Assembly (NCBI GenBank): GCA_014058105.1 | Contig: JACGCM010001692.1 | Span: 1 to 64,000, forward strand | Length of the DNA: 64,000 nucleotides | Origin: Kingdonia uniflora | Taxonomy: Eukaryota > Streptophyta > Magnoliopsida > Ranunculales > Circaeasteraceae | Direction: 5' to 3' | Part shown: positions 22,886 to 34,638 of the stretch, one piece after another | How the letters are laid out: the number at the start of each line of letters is the position of its first letter | Numbering within the stretch: the first letter of the stretch is position 1 | Notes under the pieces: model-generated | Told to the model about the DNA's origin: nothing | Seen by the model: the letters and a program-made list of their open reading frames with translations, nothing else | The model's database searches: none | Position numbers and translations under genes: made by a program

Positions 22886-23696
22886 TGTCACGGCCCAGCC
22901 CGGGACCACCTCTACAGTTCTCGGAGTGCAGCAGAATAAGAGACCATGCAGCGTACGCGGACGCGCGGTCGGCATGTACCAGCCATCTTCATGGGCGCGG
23001 CGCGCCAGTGGCATACAACCCACGGATGCTAAAACGACATCCAGATAATCCTGGATACTCGTGAGGGGTCATCTAATATGTATTCGGTATAGGCAACAAC
23101 GATGAAGGTTCCCTCAATAATCCCTACAGCATAATCTCTCGCGACGCGCGCGAGGTACGGAAAGCATACCTGTCCTGTAGCGGATCAGGGTAGCTAAATA
23201 TGCCGGTTTCCACATAAGGGACTCATATCTCAAGGGGCGACGAGCCTGGACTATATATATAGTCCATCTGTAAGGGGTGGTGCGTCTCGGATAGCCCGCG
23301 GGGAATAGCGTCGCCATATGAATCTCTTTATTTAAAACTGGCCCGCATTGCGAGACAATGTCCCTTAGCCTTCCCTATGCCTAGGAGAACTCATAACTAT
23401 CCCTTGTAGATAGTTCGTGAGCCGGGGTCCTTGATGACCAAGCATTAAAGCTCTTTTAGTCATGGGGAGGATCGGACCAAGGTTCCTCCTTAATATAGCT
23501 ACTAAGTGAATAGTCAATTTCCAAAAGGAAACGTAAAAACATGAGACGAAGCGTACTGGACCTTTTCGCCCCCTTAACTGAATCCGATTGCGACGAAACT
23601 TGGCGTGGAGCTATATTAGGATATAGAGAACAAATACATTCGGACAGAACTCAAAACCCTCTGGTGGATTTGGCCGGCGTTTGGTAGGTCGTCACA
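22886..23696 (-). repeat. Right (5') LTR of the LARD-like element
   Basis: 811 bp, same ends as the left LTR, adjacent to the primer-binding site, followed by GTAGA and the 343-bp flank. It is the only LTR with an intact junction to the internal region. Confidence 0.85.
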
Positions 23697-24160
23697 GTAG
23701 AAATATGACATTTTACATGCAAAGAATATTCAAGAGAAATATGAGGATTTACCGATGTTTTCGATCTGATTAATATCAATGGATCTTACTTTCACTACCT
23801 ATACTTCCCCCTCCCTCACAGGTTCCTCTTTTGTTATGTTCTCGTTTAGTGATGATGGGTCGTAAGAGTGGGAAAACCTTGTTAATATTTACTGTCATGA
23901 CGAGAAAACCTTTCTAACTTCTCACAATCCCTGTAATGTAGATGTTTGCCATCATAAATCAGACTCCATTGCAAATTTTGAATTAGGGTTTTGATCCTAG
24001 CAATTTGTAGATGTTAGCGGGAAACCAAAGTTGAAAACCTGAAATAATTTTATTTTATTTTTTTAGGGGAAATTGTAAGCAATGATGGCCGAAACCTCTA
24101 CCATAACCATCGAAGTTTATGTCCTCCAACACCAAGCAAGTTGTTTATCTTCTTTACCCA

Positions 24161-24246
24161 AATTTTATTTATGATATAATATGACAAAGAGAAGATCCAT
24201 GATAATTTTATTTATGATATAATATGACAAAGAGAAGATCCATGAT
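24161..24246. repeat. 43-bp perfect tandem duplication
   Basis: AATTTTATTTATGATATAAT ... GATCCATGAT occurs twice back to back with no visible mismatch, suggesting a recent slippage or duplication event. Confidence 0.9.
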
Positions 24247-24324
24247 ATTATGTTATGAAGAAGCAGCCTTTGTTGAAGTCATATATATTATTATTATTTT
24301 GGTATGTTCATTTAGCAAGTTGAG

Positions 24325-24672
24325 ACCATGGTTAGACTAACATTTTATCCGATTTGATAATCTCGAAATAGAAGGCATGTGTCACGATGTTGATAGAGAC
24401 GAGACTTCCATCATGTACTCGTAAACTCCATTATCAAAATGACTTTGTTGTTAGACACCAAAATGACTTCGTTGTTGAATAGACAGTTTGGGTATCCAAA
24501 TTTAATAGGTTTTGTCTATGGGAGGAGATGATTAATGGGTTAAACTTTGATTCTCCAACAATGGGAACTAGAAAAGTAAAGTTTAATAAGGAAATGATGA
24601 TGTTGGATAGAAGACATAGAGAATAAGAAAGAGAGAAAAAAGAGTTGGCTTTTAGAGGGCACGCATGAAGGA
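24325..24672. repeat. Dispersed repeat, right copy (partner at 18751-19175)
   Basis: See the left copy. This copy lacks the AATGCCCAATATGTG block and has its own short duplication CAAAATGACTT(T/C)GTTGTT near 24437 and 24461. Confidence 0.6.
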
Positions 24673-24735
24673 GCCAATGATATGATTGAAGCAAGAGTTA
24701 AAATATGTTCTCTCACTCACAGACATGTCTGTAAA

Positions 24736-25014
24736 ACTACCACACTTGGGGCAAGCTATAAAAATTTGAGTAAGGTATGTTTTTTGGTGTTATGCTTAAT
24801 GAGTTTCGCTTGATTTGGAGCATAACTTAAGCATGGGTCACAAACAGAGCCACTCTGCCATAAAAATCTCTTCACATACTACCACACTTGGGGAAACCTA
24901 TAAAATTTGAGCAAAATCTTTTGGTGTAACGTCTAATGAGTTTAGTTTGATTTGGAGCACAACTTAAGAAAGGGTTACAAATAGAGCCACTCTGCCATAA
25001 AAAGCTCTTCACAT
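24736..25014. repeat. About 140-bp tandem repeat, two units
   Basis: Both units begin ACTACCACACTTGGGG, pass through AATGAGTTT and GATTTGGAGCA, and end GAGCCACTCTGCCATAAAAA with CTCTTCACAT. The period is 142 bp. No ORF is present. Confidence 0.85.
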
Positions 25015-25534
25015 CAAGCAAACAAACATAGAATGCCGCATGCAATAACTTTCACTCTAGGCGGTCACAAACATAGAATCAATTAAGATGAAGTATGTGT
25101 TGAGGTACTAACAATGGAGAAGGGTGTTGTCCAATGCACAACACACTTGGGTATTTGGGTTTTTTTTAAGTTTAGAGTTGAACATTAATAACAATCGCCT
25201 ATTTTGTTCTATGTATTATGCAAACCCACATGTGAGCTGATAATAGTTTTATATGATAAAGTTCATTGCAAATTAAAATACATTCAAGATCCTCACATTA
25301 CTCAATTGAATTCTTGCAAGTGCACTTATATTATTCTTGAAAAACTGGGAATTCATGATTAAACGCCAAAATTGTTCTCAAGAAACTAGGAAATACTAAT
25401 TACGACGTCTAAGATAGCTATTTTCATAAACGACCAAGATTGAACTACATTATGCCCATATTTAGATAAGTATATACAAGAAACATCTCATATCTATCTT
25501 TACTTTGAATTTAATGTTTTCTTATTTTTTTTAT
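25015..25534. other. AT-rich sequence left of the duplicated Helitron, nothing identified
   Basis: No long ORF, RNA gene or repeat was recognised. The tandem Helitron duplication starts at its right edge (25535). Confidence 0.4.
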
Positions 25535-27741
25535 GCATATTGTGTTTATTTGGTTTACTGTGAATGAGTTGTTACTTTCTTTTAAATCAAACTTCATTTA
25601 TGATATATATTTTACTCTCTTCTTACTGTATTAGATGCCTTCTCTAAAGAAATAATATATTTTTCTCTTCCAAACTATCAACTACTCAAATATTTTTGAT
25701 AAGAATGGCATCGCCCTTTAGAAAATCTCATGAAAATGGCACAAACTTGGCATATCATTTTTCATTGCAACGCGTTCGGCACTCTCGAGAGACTGCTCAA
25801 GAGCGTCAACGAATAAATGCAATTGAAGCTTCATGAATAAGAGAATTAAGGCCTAGATATCCACAAACTAGTGTAGAACGTCAAATCGAATAAGCTCAGG
25901 ATTCCTTAAGAGGAACGTGCAACCATACAAGCTCTTGATACTGCACGCAGAAGAATTTCACGCTCCCATCAAAACACAACCCTTAACATATCATACCAAC
26001 ACACAACTAATCGCAACACTCAATGAACTGCACCGAATCTTTATCCATTAGCATCCGAAGTTGTTAGAATTAACAATGCCCAACTATTTTAGAGCTCTTG
26101 CCAAAAATTCCAATGGGAAAGTTGCCCAACTTGCAATCGTTATTTTCGTGATTTAAAGATGATTTCCAACACTACTTGCTCTATTTGTTTCTATGACAAC
26201 CCATGATTTGACTTACCAAACAAGTTTAGTACGAAAAATTTAATAGATCCTGGAAGTATTCTAATTGAGTTATCCCGTCTTACTATACATTAGGGGATAC
26301 TCATTGCACGAATCCATTGTCACGCCCCAAAATCCACTTTTTGATAAAAATTATAAAGCAAATCCAAATGCATTATAAGTCGGGCATCCCACGGATGAAC
26401 CCCACAGATATAATATATTTCTAACGAAATTAACTATATCTACTTACACCAAAGCAACGCAGTGGAAATAACTCAATTATTAAATACAATAAATTATATT
26501 CTCAACAAGGTCTAAAAACGAGAAATAGAATATGACAATGAAATCTGAAGTAAAATATTATAAATATCATACGACACAAATCAACGATCCAAGAGAACTC
26601 CAAAGAATCCCGAAACAATCACGCAAGCCTTACTAAATAAAATCCTACCGTACTCGGTTTCCTATGAAAAAATAGCGTACAAGGCGTCAACAAGCACAAT
26701 TATTACCAGTCACTGAACATGATAGACAGATATAATAAAGAGATACTAATGTAATATAATAGTCTATCTATAAGCAAAAATGATGTAATGTTTACTGAGG
26801 ATATGACGTTCAATTATTAATATTATTTTAAGCATCAGCGCTAACCAGTATGATAAGTATTTATTGAGTGTTATAAGATGTGGGGGATTACTAACAGATG
26901 AAGTACACAAGGTCACTTTTAATTTATTGGGACCTCACTCTCACACCCTTTTGTCTTCAACAAAAGCGTATCCCTTATTGTCGAGTCAGGGATTGGCAGA
27001 TTCATTTTTAGTGAGCCATAAATTAGCAGGGGAAATCACCGGATCAAGGTGGTCAAGGTGTTTAAATATATAGGTCTAAAGGCTGATTTATTTTCACTTT
27101 CAGGGATCTAAGCCCACAGGATGCTCGCGTAGCATACAGGCAAGAAGTAACAGGGAAATAATTTGTTCCAGGATGGAATACTGTTAAACAGTCACTAAAT
27201 CTTTTGTTTAGGGAATTGAACCCAAAGACCCTGACAACATAACTTCTCCTATACATGAATGATTTAAAAGACAGTCATTCAATGAAAATGACCTATATGT
27301 CCTTGCTCTTTAGGCAATGAGATTATATCATATGATTGGCGATCTTAGGCTCAACGACCTTTCTACCCTCATAAATATAGGAGTGACGACTCCATCGATG
27401 ATATTATACTCTGACTATTAATGATCTTTCTTACTCAAGTTAATAAAGATTATATCAGTAAAGTCTTATAATCATGGCTAAGTTAAGCTATTCGTCAAAT
27501 ACATCTCTTGACACTAGAACAAATTTAGGCCTGTTAAGCCTCACCCATATAGAGACTGATTTATAATATTATGTGGCCAGATGTCATGATATAATATAGG
27601 CTTATGCCTAGTACCCCCATGATGTAACATCAAGGTCCAACCTGTACATCTAAAGTTTAAGGGCTGAACATGAGGGCACCAATTACTACTACCAATGCTA
27701 TTGGTATGGACATGGGAATAATTAATATCATCACAAGTTAC

Positions 27742-27752
27742 CTTATAAACTA

Positions 27753-27788
<36 letters not shown>

Positions 27789-27799
27789 TAGTTTATAAG
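27742..27799. repeat. 58-bp perfect palindrome with (AT)n core
   Basis: Arms CTTATAAACTAAAC and GTTTAGTTTATAAG enclose an uninterrupted (AT)n. The same (AT)n tract is the target of the solo LTR in the other LTR of element B. Confidence 0.9.
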
Positions 27800-27806
27800 T
27801 ATACAT

Positions 27807-28085
27807 TATACAAAGTCTGCCTTAGGCTATAATCATAGAATATGCCAACACTAACATATATACATTTTGTATATATAATATACAAGGTCTACCTTAGGCT
27901 ATAATCCTTGATATACATAGAATAAACATATATATATTCTACAAAGTCTGCCTTAGGCTATAATCCTTGAATATACATACAAGAAACTATTATAATATTC
28001 TACAAAGTCTGCCTTAGGCTATAATCCTTGAATATGCCTACAATAAACATATATATATATATTCTACATGGTCTACCTTTTACTG
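27807..28085. repeat. Local amplification of a 58-73 bp unit in LTR B-left
   Basis: TCTGCCTTAGGCTATAATCC occurs at about 27816, 27889 (one change), 27947 and 28008, with a shortened fifth unit at 28071. Related LTRs carry only one TCTGCCTTTTACTG copy. Confidence 0.8.
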
Positions 28086-28767
28086 TGTGTATAAAAGAAA
28101 CTATTATTGTTTTTTATATATAACTACTACAAAAGCAACTCATTGATAAATGCCTACTGCAGAAACAACTCATTGATAAATGGTTTACTGATATGCTTCT
28201 TTTAAATCTAGCAGACCTACTATTATGGTTAAGTATGATTCTAACTAAACATAGCATTATACTAGTACTAATAGGGTATCATTGTCATTGTTTTTCCAAG
28301 GTTACATCTAGAAATTTATAGCATTCCATGATTAATGATAAATGATAATTGTACTTGCCTGATGATTGAATGCTTATGAAGTACAATGAAAAGATCCATC
28401 CCCTCACTAGAGCAATAAATTCCCATTCTTGATTCACCCGCTCAAGAATCTCCATCTACATTAATTGATGAAGGATTTGTGTAAGAACTCTCTTCAGATT
28501 AAGGGTTTTAGGAAACAATTGGGTTTGGGGTTTGTTACCCTCTCTCCAGATTTTGAAATTGAAAAAAGAATAAAGGTTGAAGGAGGAGAATAAAGAGGAG
28601 GAGATGGAGAAGAATTTGGGGAAGTTCGGTGGTTGGTTTGAATGGGTTTGTTATAAGAATTTGTGGAAAATAAAAGCTAGGATAACATACTATAGGTGCA
28701 ACCTACTAAACTACAACGGCTACACTACTAATATGAAATGAGTTATAAAACAAGAAAGAAAAATGCG

Positions 28768-30290
28768 GGGCGCTACATTTTACCCACGTAAAAAGAAATT
28801 TCGTCCCCAAAATTTGGCGTACCTGACTCAGCAAAAAGAGAAGGATAATGCTCGCGGATATCCTCTTTGCGCTCCCATGAAGCTTCATCACTACCGTGAT
28901 TGCTCCACTGAACCTTAACCAATGAAATGGTCTTAGAACGAAGTACCTAATCCTTACGATCCAAAATTGTTATAGGTTGTTCCTCATACGAAACATCCTC
29001 TCTAATCTTCAGCGGCTGCCACTCAATCACATGGGACGAATCTATCTCGTACTTACGCAACATCGATTCGTGATATACATTATAGACTCGGTCCATCTGT
29101 GGCGGTAGTACTAAGCGATAAGCGATTGCCCCAACCCTGCTCAAGATCTAAAATTGTCCAATGATCCTAGGTCCCAACTTACTCTTCTTGCTGAAGCGCA
29201 TCACCCCTTTCGTAGGTGAAACTTTCAAAAAAACATGATCTCTGACCGCGAACTCCAACGGACTTCGACGAGTGTCTGCATAGCTCTTCTATCTTCTTTG
29301 TGTTGTATGTAACCGGCCACGAATAACTCCAATACTGTCAGTCATCTACTGAACTATCTCTGGCCCAAGTAAACTCCTCTCCCCAACCTCTACCCAGTAA
29401 GTGGAAGAACGACACGGTCGACCATATAACGCCTCAAATTGTGCCATACCAATACTCGACTCGAAACTATTGTTGTAAACAAACTCTATCAATGGTAAAT
29501 AATCAGCCCAACTCTCCTTGAAGTCCATTACGTAAGTTTGTAACATGTTAACTCTCTCAGTCAGTCCATCTGTCTGTGGATGAAATGTCGTACTGTAATC
29601 AAAGGATGTGCCCAAGGTTCTTGGAAACTCTTCCAGAACCTTCCTGTAAATCTGTCATCTCAATTAGAAACAATGGATACCAGTACTCCGTGTAACTTCA
29701 CCACCTCACTAATGTACAGCCTCGCCAAGCTATCCATAGATGTTGTAGTTCAAAAGGGAAGGAAATGTGCAGATTTAGTCAACCAATCGATAATCACCCA
29801 TATAGAATCAAAACTACTCCGATCCTTGGGTAAACCGCTAATGAAATCTATAGAAATATGCTCCCATTTTTATTCTGCAATAGGTAAAGGCTGAAGCGGC
29901 CCACCCGGCTTCTGATGCTTAGCCTTCACCTGCTGAAAAGTCAAATACTTGGAAACATAATCAGCTATCTCGTGCTTAATATTATTCTACCAATATTGTT
30001 TGCGCAAGTCCTGATATATCTTCGTACCTCTAGAATGAATAGTAAATCTAGTACAATGTGCCTCATCCAGAACTTCACATTTCAGCTCTGTCACATCACG
30101 AAAATGAATACTACCGTCTGAACCAATAGCCCAATCTGGTAAACTACTATTTACGCTCCAAGACTGTAACTTTTCATCCTACTGCTGAGCCTGAACAATC
30201 TGACTAATCATTGAAGGTTGAACAACAACACTAAGCTGAAAGCAATCTGAGGACCTAGATCTAAACTGCAACCTAAACTCAGAGAGCGTC
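28768..30290 (-). pseudogene. Integrase and chromodomain-like tail of element B
   Basis: From the right: a zinc-binding remnant (YLTFQQVKAKHQKPGG, with a cysteine position changed), core with [30 protein letters not shown] and FVYNNSFESSIGMAQFEALY. Then comes the C-terminal domain with AYRLVLPPQMDRVYNVYHES and a chromodomain-like end: VKVQWSNHGSDEASWE, then NFGDEISFYVGKM. The stop TAG is made by the first bases of the 3' LTR. Several stops and frame breaks lie at 29150-29350 and 29620-30200. The second catalytic aspartate motif is damaged (SN.DDRF). Confidence 0.75.
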
Positions 30291-31885
30291 TCAAGCATTT
30301 GCTTCTCTAACCATCATACACGTCATAATGCCACATGGTTTGCGACTCAAGGCATTAGCCACAACATTGGCTTTACCCAGGTGATATTGCAAATCGTACT
30401 CATAATCCTTCAAGAACTCCATCCATCGGCCTTGTCTCATGTTCAACTCTGACTGCGTGAACAAATATTTCAAGCTCTTATGGTCTGAGAAAAGCTAGAA
30501 TTTCTCTCTATAAATATAGTATCTCCAAATCTTCAGAACATAAACAATCGCGGCTAACTCCAGATTATGTGTCGGATAATTTTTCTCATGAATCTTAAGC
30601 TGCCGAGAAGCGTAAGTGACTACCTTCTCATTCTGCATCAGCACACCTCCCAAACCACCAAATGAAGTATCGGTAAAAACCACAAACTTTTCTCCCTCTG
30701 AAGGAAGAGTAAGAACCGGTACCGTAATAATTCTAGTCTTCAACTCTGTGAACACATGCTCACATTTCAAATCCAAGACAAACTTGACCTCCTTTTTAGT
30801 CAAACGAGTCAACGACATAGAAATTCGTGAGAAGTCCTTTATAAACCTGCGATAGTAACCTGCTAGACCAAGAAAACTGCGAATCTCAGTAATAGTACTA
30901 GGCATATGCCAGTCTAACATAGCCTCAACCTTTAAAGGATCTATGGCTACACCCCCTCCCGACACAACATGACCCAAGAACTTTACCTTTTTCTGCCATA
31001 AATCATACTTTTCTATTTTAGCATAAAGCTTGTGCTCTCTAAGTGTCTGCAAGATAATCCGCAAATGTTCTGCATCCTCTTTTTTAGGCCGCAAATAGAT
31101 CAGAATGTCATCCATAAAAATAACGACAAATTGATACAAGTATGGTTTAAAAACCCGATTCACTAAATTCATAAACACCACAGGGGCGTTAGTCAATCCG
31201 AACGGAATAACTACAAACTCATAATGGCCATATCTTGTCCGAAAAGCTGTCTTGGGAATGTCCCTATCCTTGAGTCTAAGTTGGTGATAACCAGACCTTA
31301 GATCAATCTTGGAAAAATACTGGGCTCCTATCAACTGGTCAAACAGGTTGTCAATCCAAGGCATTGGATACCTATTCTTGATCGTCACCTTGTTCAACTG
31401 CCGATAATCAATGCACAACCGCATCGAACGATCCTTCTTCACAAAAATCCAGGCGTACCCCAAGGTAAAGTACTTGGACGAATAAAACCCTGCTGAGATA
31501 AATCTTGAACCTGGTCCTTGAGCTTTTCCAGCTCATTAGGAACCATACGATATGCTATAGAAGAAATATGTTTCGTCTCAGGCACTAAGTCAATATCAAA
31601 GTTCATATCTCTCCTCGGAGGTAATCCCGATATCTCTAGGAATACATCTTGAAACTTGGAGACTACTAGATGTTGCTCGACAGATATCTCAGCCGGCACA
31701 GTCTGGCGAAACGCTAACATTGAACAAGGAAAATTAATAGTACCCGAACCCTTAGAATAAAACTTCCCCAGGTCTGGTCTACAAAAAGTAACCGATTGTT
31801 CGAAACAATCAACTCTGGCATGGTGGGTAGATAACCAATCCATACTGTGGATCGCATCAAACTCTTCAGTAGGCAAAACAATCAA
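30291..31885 (-). pseudogene. Reverse transcriptase and RNase H of element B
   Basis: A 322-codon open frame (30495-31463) covers RT. It has [60 protein letters not shown], the catalytic [10 protein letters not shown] box and [20 protein letters not shown], then the RNase H start [20 protein letters not shown]. RNase H resumes at 30291-30473 ([32 protein letters not shown]) after a stop. Upstream (31439-31885) is the protease-RT linker with LPPRRDMNFDIDLVPET. This is the best-preserved domain of the element. Confidence 0.85.
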
Positions 31886-32186
31886 ATCCGTTGGTAAAAT
31901 AAAATCACAAACAACAACCAGACAATCCCTAAAATGTGGTTAAGTGAGGCTGAACTACCTAAAGGCGTAGTCACAGACAACTGAGTCTCTAAAGTATCGG
32001 GCCCTAAACCTAAGGAACAGATACTGATGCATGAAATAAAAGATTGTGATGCACCAATATCAAATAAAACTTTAAGAGAAGTATGGAATAAAAATAATGT
32101 ACCTTCCACTACCGCTTTGTCTCCACTCTGATCACGCTAAACTGCAAACACTCAATCCTAAGCCGGACCCTGACCTCAATGCTATT
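31882..32186 (-). pseudogene. Protease fragment of element B
   Basis: Reads VLFDIGASQSFISC, where functional relatives have D(T/S)GAS; the second active-site residue is isoleucine, so the protease is probably dead. Element A is inserted immediately upstream (TSD at 32187-32191), between gag and protease. Confidence 0.75.
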
Positions 32187-32191
32187 GAGTC

Positions 32192-34638
32192 TGTCACGCC
32201 CCAAAATCCAATAATCGGTAGCTAGACCAATTGCTGTCATTCAGGAGGTGCAGGTCGGGGAATCCAACCGATTCACCCCCACAAACAACCGAGCCAAAAG
32301 ACAGGATCCGACTTAGTCAATGACTATAACAATATCATCAGAGTAAAAGAGAAAATAGTGAAAGCAAAGATATATACATATATCAACAGAAAACGTAAAT
32401 ACAATATCTCAATATACTACACAGCGATAAAACCTGGAATCGTACATGAGTACAACAATTAAAACTGATAGGCAGCTGCCAAAGCTGGATCCAGCAGCTG
32501 AGCTCTCAGCAAACACCAACTACTCTGCCTCTCAAAGGGGGGGAACAAAGCGAGAGTAAGCAAAACCAAGGCTCACTAATGCCCAACAAGGCTAAACAAC
32601 ATACTAATATAACAAGTGCAGAGAAAGAGAGAGATGAATGGGAGAATTAATACTAATAGCTACAGTAAATAAAGTAAACCTGCGAAGCATAGAGGAGTAG
32701 AGAAAAGATAAGAGGATAGGAATATGTATGCGATAATGTAATAATGTGATGATGTGATGATATGATGATATGATAATGACATGGTATGATGACTAGGATA
32801 ATCCCATAATTATCCCAATTTCTGGATGATACACTAAGTCCTAATGCTGAATGATTAATGTTTAAAAGAACTAGAGCTTATAGTTAAAAACATTGGGCTG
32901 ATCAACCACTAATGTATAATAACCTTAACGAGAATCTCAGTTGGATACAATGGTACGATTTCTTATAAAAGCTTCACCAGTCTAAAGGATATTATCACTT
33001 GATCAAAGTGTTCCGGGCTTATCAACCCACGGAGCCAACGTCCGAACTTTATTTTACTTATTTCAAGGAATTTCAACCTCACCGGGGATGAAGCCTGATA
33101 CCTGAGCATTGTCTCACACCATGCCACACTCCCGAATGGGTAATAGATGTGATAGTACCTGTCACCAAAGAATCACCCTACTATTTCAACCCGATGTAGG
33201 AATCCTGATAACCTATCGAGGGTTAGCCGATGTAGAGTTTAGTTTATGTATCAGATCCTGTTAAGTTAAAATATAAGAAACCCACACTAAAACCAGATCC
33301 CAAGGATCAAACACCACAGCCGCCCCCACGACCCATACCCAGGATAACCCCTTGCCTGGAGAAGGGCAATAATCTAAAATACAGATGTTAACCGTGACTA
33401 ATTGACCAGTCACAACATCCAAACACAAATGAACAGTGACTAATTGACCAGTCACACGTCCAACAACATCAGTCTCAACAGACCGGAACACAGCCACCAA
33501 GGGCAACCCATAGAAATAAGCCACAAATGCACAACTTCCTAACAAACAAAAGGAAAACCACACCCTACATGCCTAATCATAGGAAGCAACAATACTGAAA
33601 CAACAACTACGATAGACGTAACAATAAGGTTTAAAATCAATCACAAACACCTCAATGCCATATGCATGCTCTAATTAACGCAAATTAAACTTGTAGAGGA
33701 ATTTAATAATGATGAGACACTCGCCTGACAAACGGCTCGAGTTCCGCAGGATTACTCAGAACTCCAACAACCGCAACTCAACACGCGGCAGAACAACCCG
33801 CGGTAACAATCACGCCAACACCACAACTCAAGACCTGCAAAGAAGCACTCCACAAATCGTGAAACCCCAAAACGAATCACAATCACAAATCGGAAAATAA
33901 AGGTGAAATACTCACCGAAGGATTTGGCGAAATCTGCCCAACAATGTCCACCAACTCCGAGGGATCGAGAAAGGATTGAGTGAGGGTGAGGGTGAGTGGA
34001 GAGTGAGAGAGAGAGAATGAGAATGAGAGGAAGAGAAATGAAAATAAAACTAAAAAGAGGAGAACCACTGCCAAGTCGTTCGAACGAAAAGTAAGTCGTT
34101 TGAACGGATAAGAAAAGACACTGAAAGGACACAAAAGTCGTTCGAATGGACCTAGAAGTCGTTCGAACGACTAGGAAATCATGGGCCAAATTCCCGGCGA
34201 TTACTCAACTTGTTCGAACGGAATAGGAAGTCGTTCGAGCGAACCACCCTCAAAGATAATATTTTCCAGAGGACATATCAACCCGTTCGAACGAATCTAA
34301 ATCACATTAGAACGACTTTGACAAAACTGGAAAATAACACAAGGCTCCCCTATAGCCACACGAACACCCAAATACGAGAGAAAGCACCAAACACAAGCCA
34401 AAACCAACAACAACAACACCAAGCCAACACCTGGCTTCCCAAAGCCTCCACACAGTACTTCCAGGTAAGCGACCACAGAAAACACGAAACCACTCAAACC
34501 ATAGAAAGACGAATACAAGAACCTGATGCAAGAATGAGATGAGGATGCAAAGTGATATGAATGTACAATGTATGGATCCAGATGAATGAATAAGAAATAA
34601 TAGGAAAATAAAATAAAAGAATTTTACGGGACACTACA
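32192..34638 (-). repeat. 3' LTR of element A (left)
   Basis: Starts TGTCACGCCCCAAAATCCAA and ends TTTTACGGGACACTACA. It contains a GATGATAT microsatellite (about 32740-32790) and a cluster of CGTTCGAACG palindromes (34075-34318). Very similar to the right LTR, with small indels. Confidence 0.92.
34075..34318. repeat. Array of eight CGTTCGAACG-type palindromes in LTR A-left
   Basis: Eight exact or one-to-two-base variants of GTCGTTCGAACG occur in 244 bp (near 34075, 34093, 34136, 34158, 34210, 34232, 34282 and 34307). The fourth is a perfect 16-bp palindrome (34157-34172). The right LTR has the same eight positions at 41331-41574. Confidence 0.85.

Larger units (their letters stand above)
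19278..23696 (-). mobile_element. Rearranged non-coding (LARD-like) LTR retrotransposon
   Basis: Two 811-bp LTRs in direct orientation (19278-20088; 22886-23696) start TGTCACGGCCCAGCCCGGGA and end GGTAGGTCGTCACA. A minus-strand initiator-Met-type primer-binding site (TGGTATCAGAGC, 22872-22883) abuts the right LTR, so the element is on minus. The target duplication GTAGA precedes the left LTR and follows both LTRs. The 2.45-kb internal part encodes no recognisable Gag or Pol, suggesting a non-autonomous element related to gypsy families with TGTCACG LTRs. The left LTR is followed by 343 bp that also follow the right LTR, which an ordinary insertion cannot give. Confidence 0.75.
26318..28777 (-). 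repeat. 3' LTR of element B (left)
   Basis: 2460 bp. It aligns along its length with 43290-46324 and with the solo LTR 52460-54637. It contains a 58-bp perfect palindrome with an (AT)n core (27742-27799) and a local amplification of a 58-73 bp unit (27807-28085) that the other two LTRs lack. Confidence 0.9.

Noticed and set aside
33261..33563. 100-codon minus ORFs in both LTRs of element A (also 40496-40798)
   Set aside because: They are present only because the LTRs are copies; no start context, domain or codon signal; more likely open by chance.
33752..34189. 145-codon minus ORF in the element A LTR
   Set aside because: It translates GAGA/CT simple sequence and the TTCGAA array (SLSLSTHPHPHS, SFERL); the paired LTR gives a matching shadow ORF at 40876-41445.
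34075..34318. Heat-shock elements
   Set aside because: Canonical sites need TTC and GAA separated by two bases; here they abut (TTCGAA).
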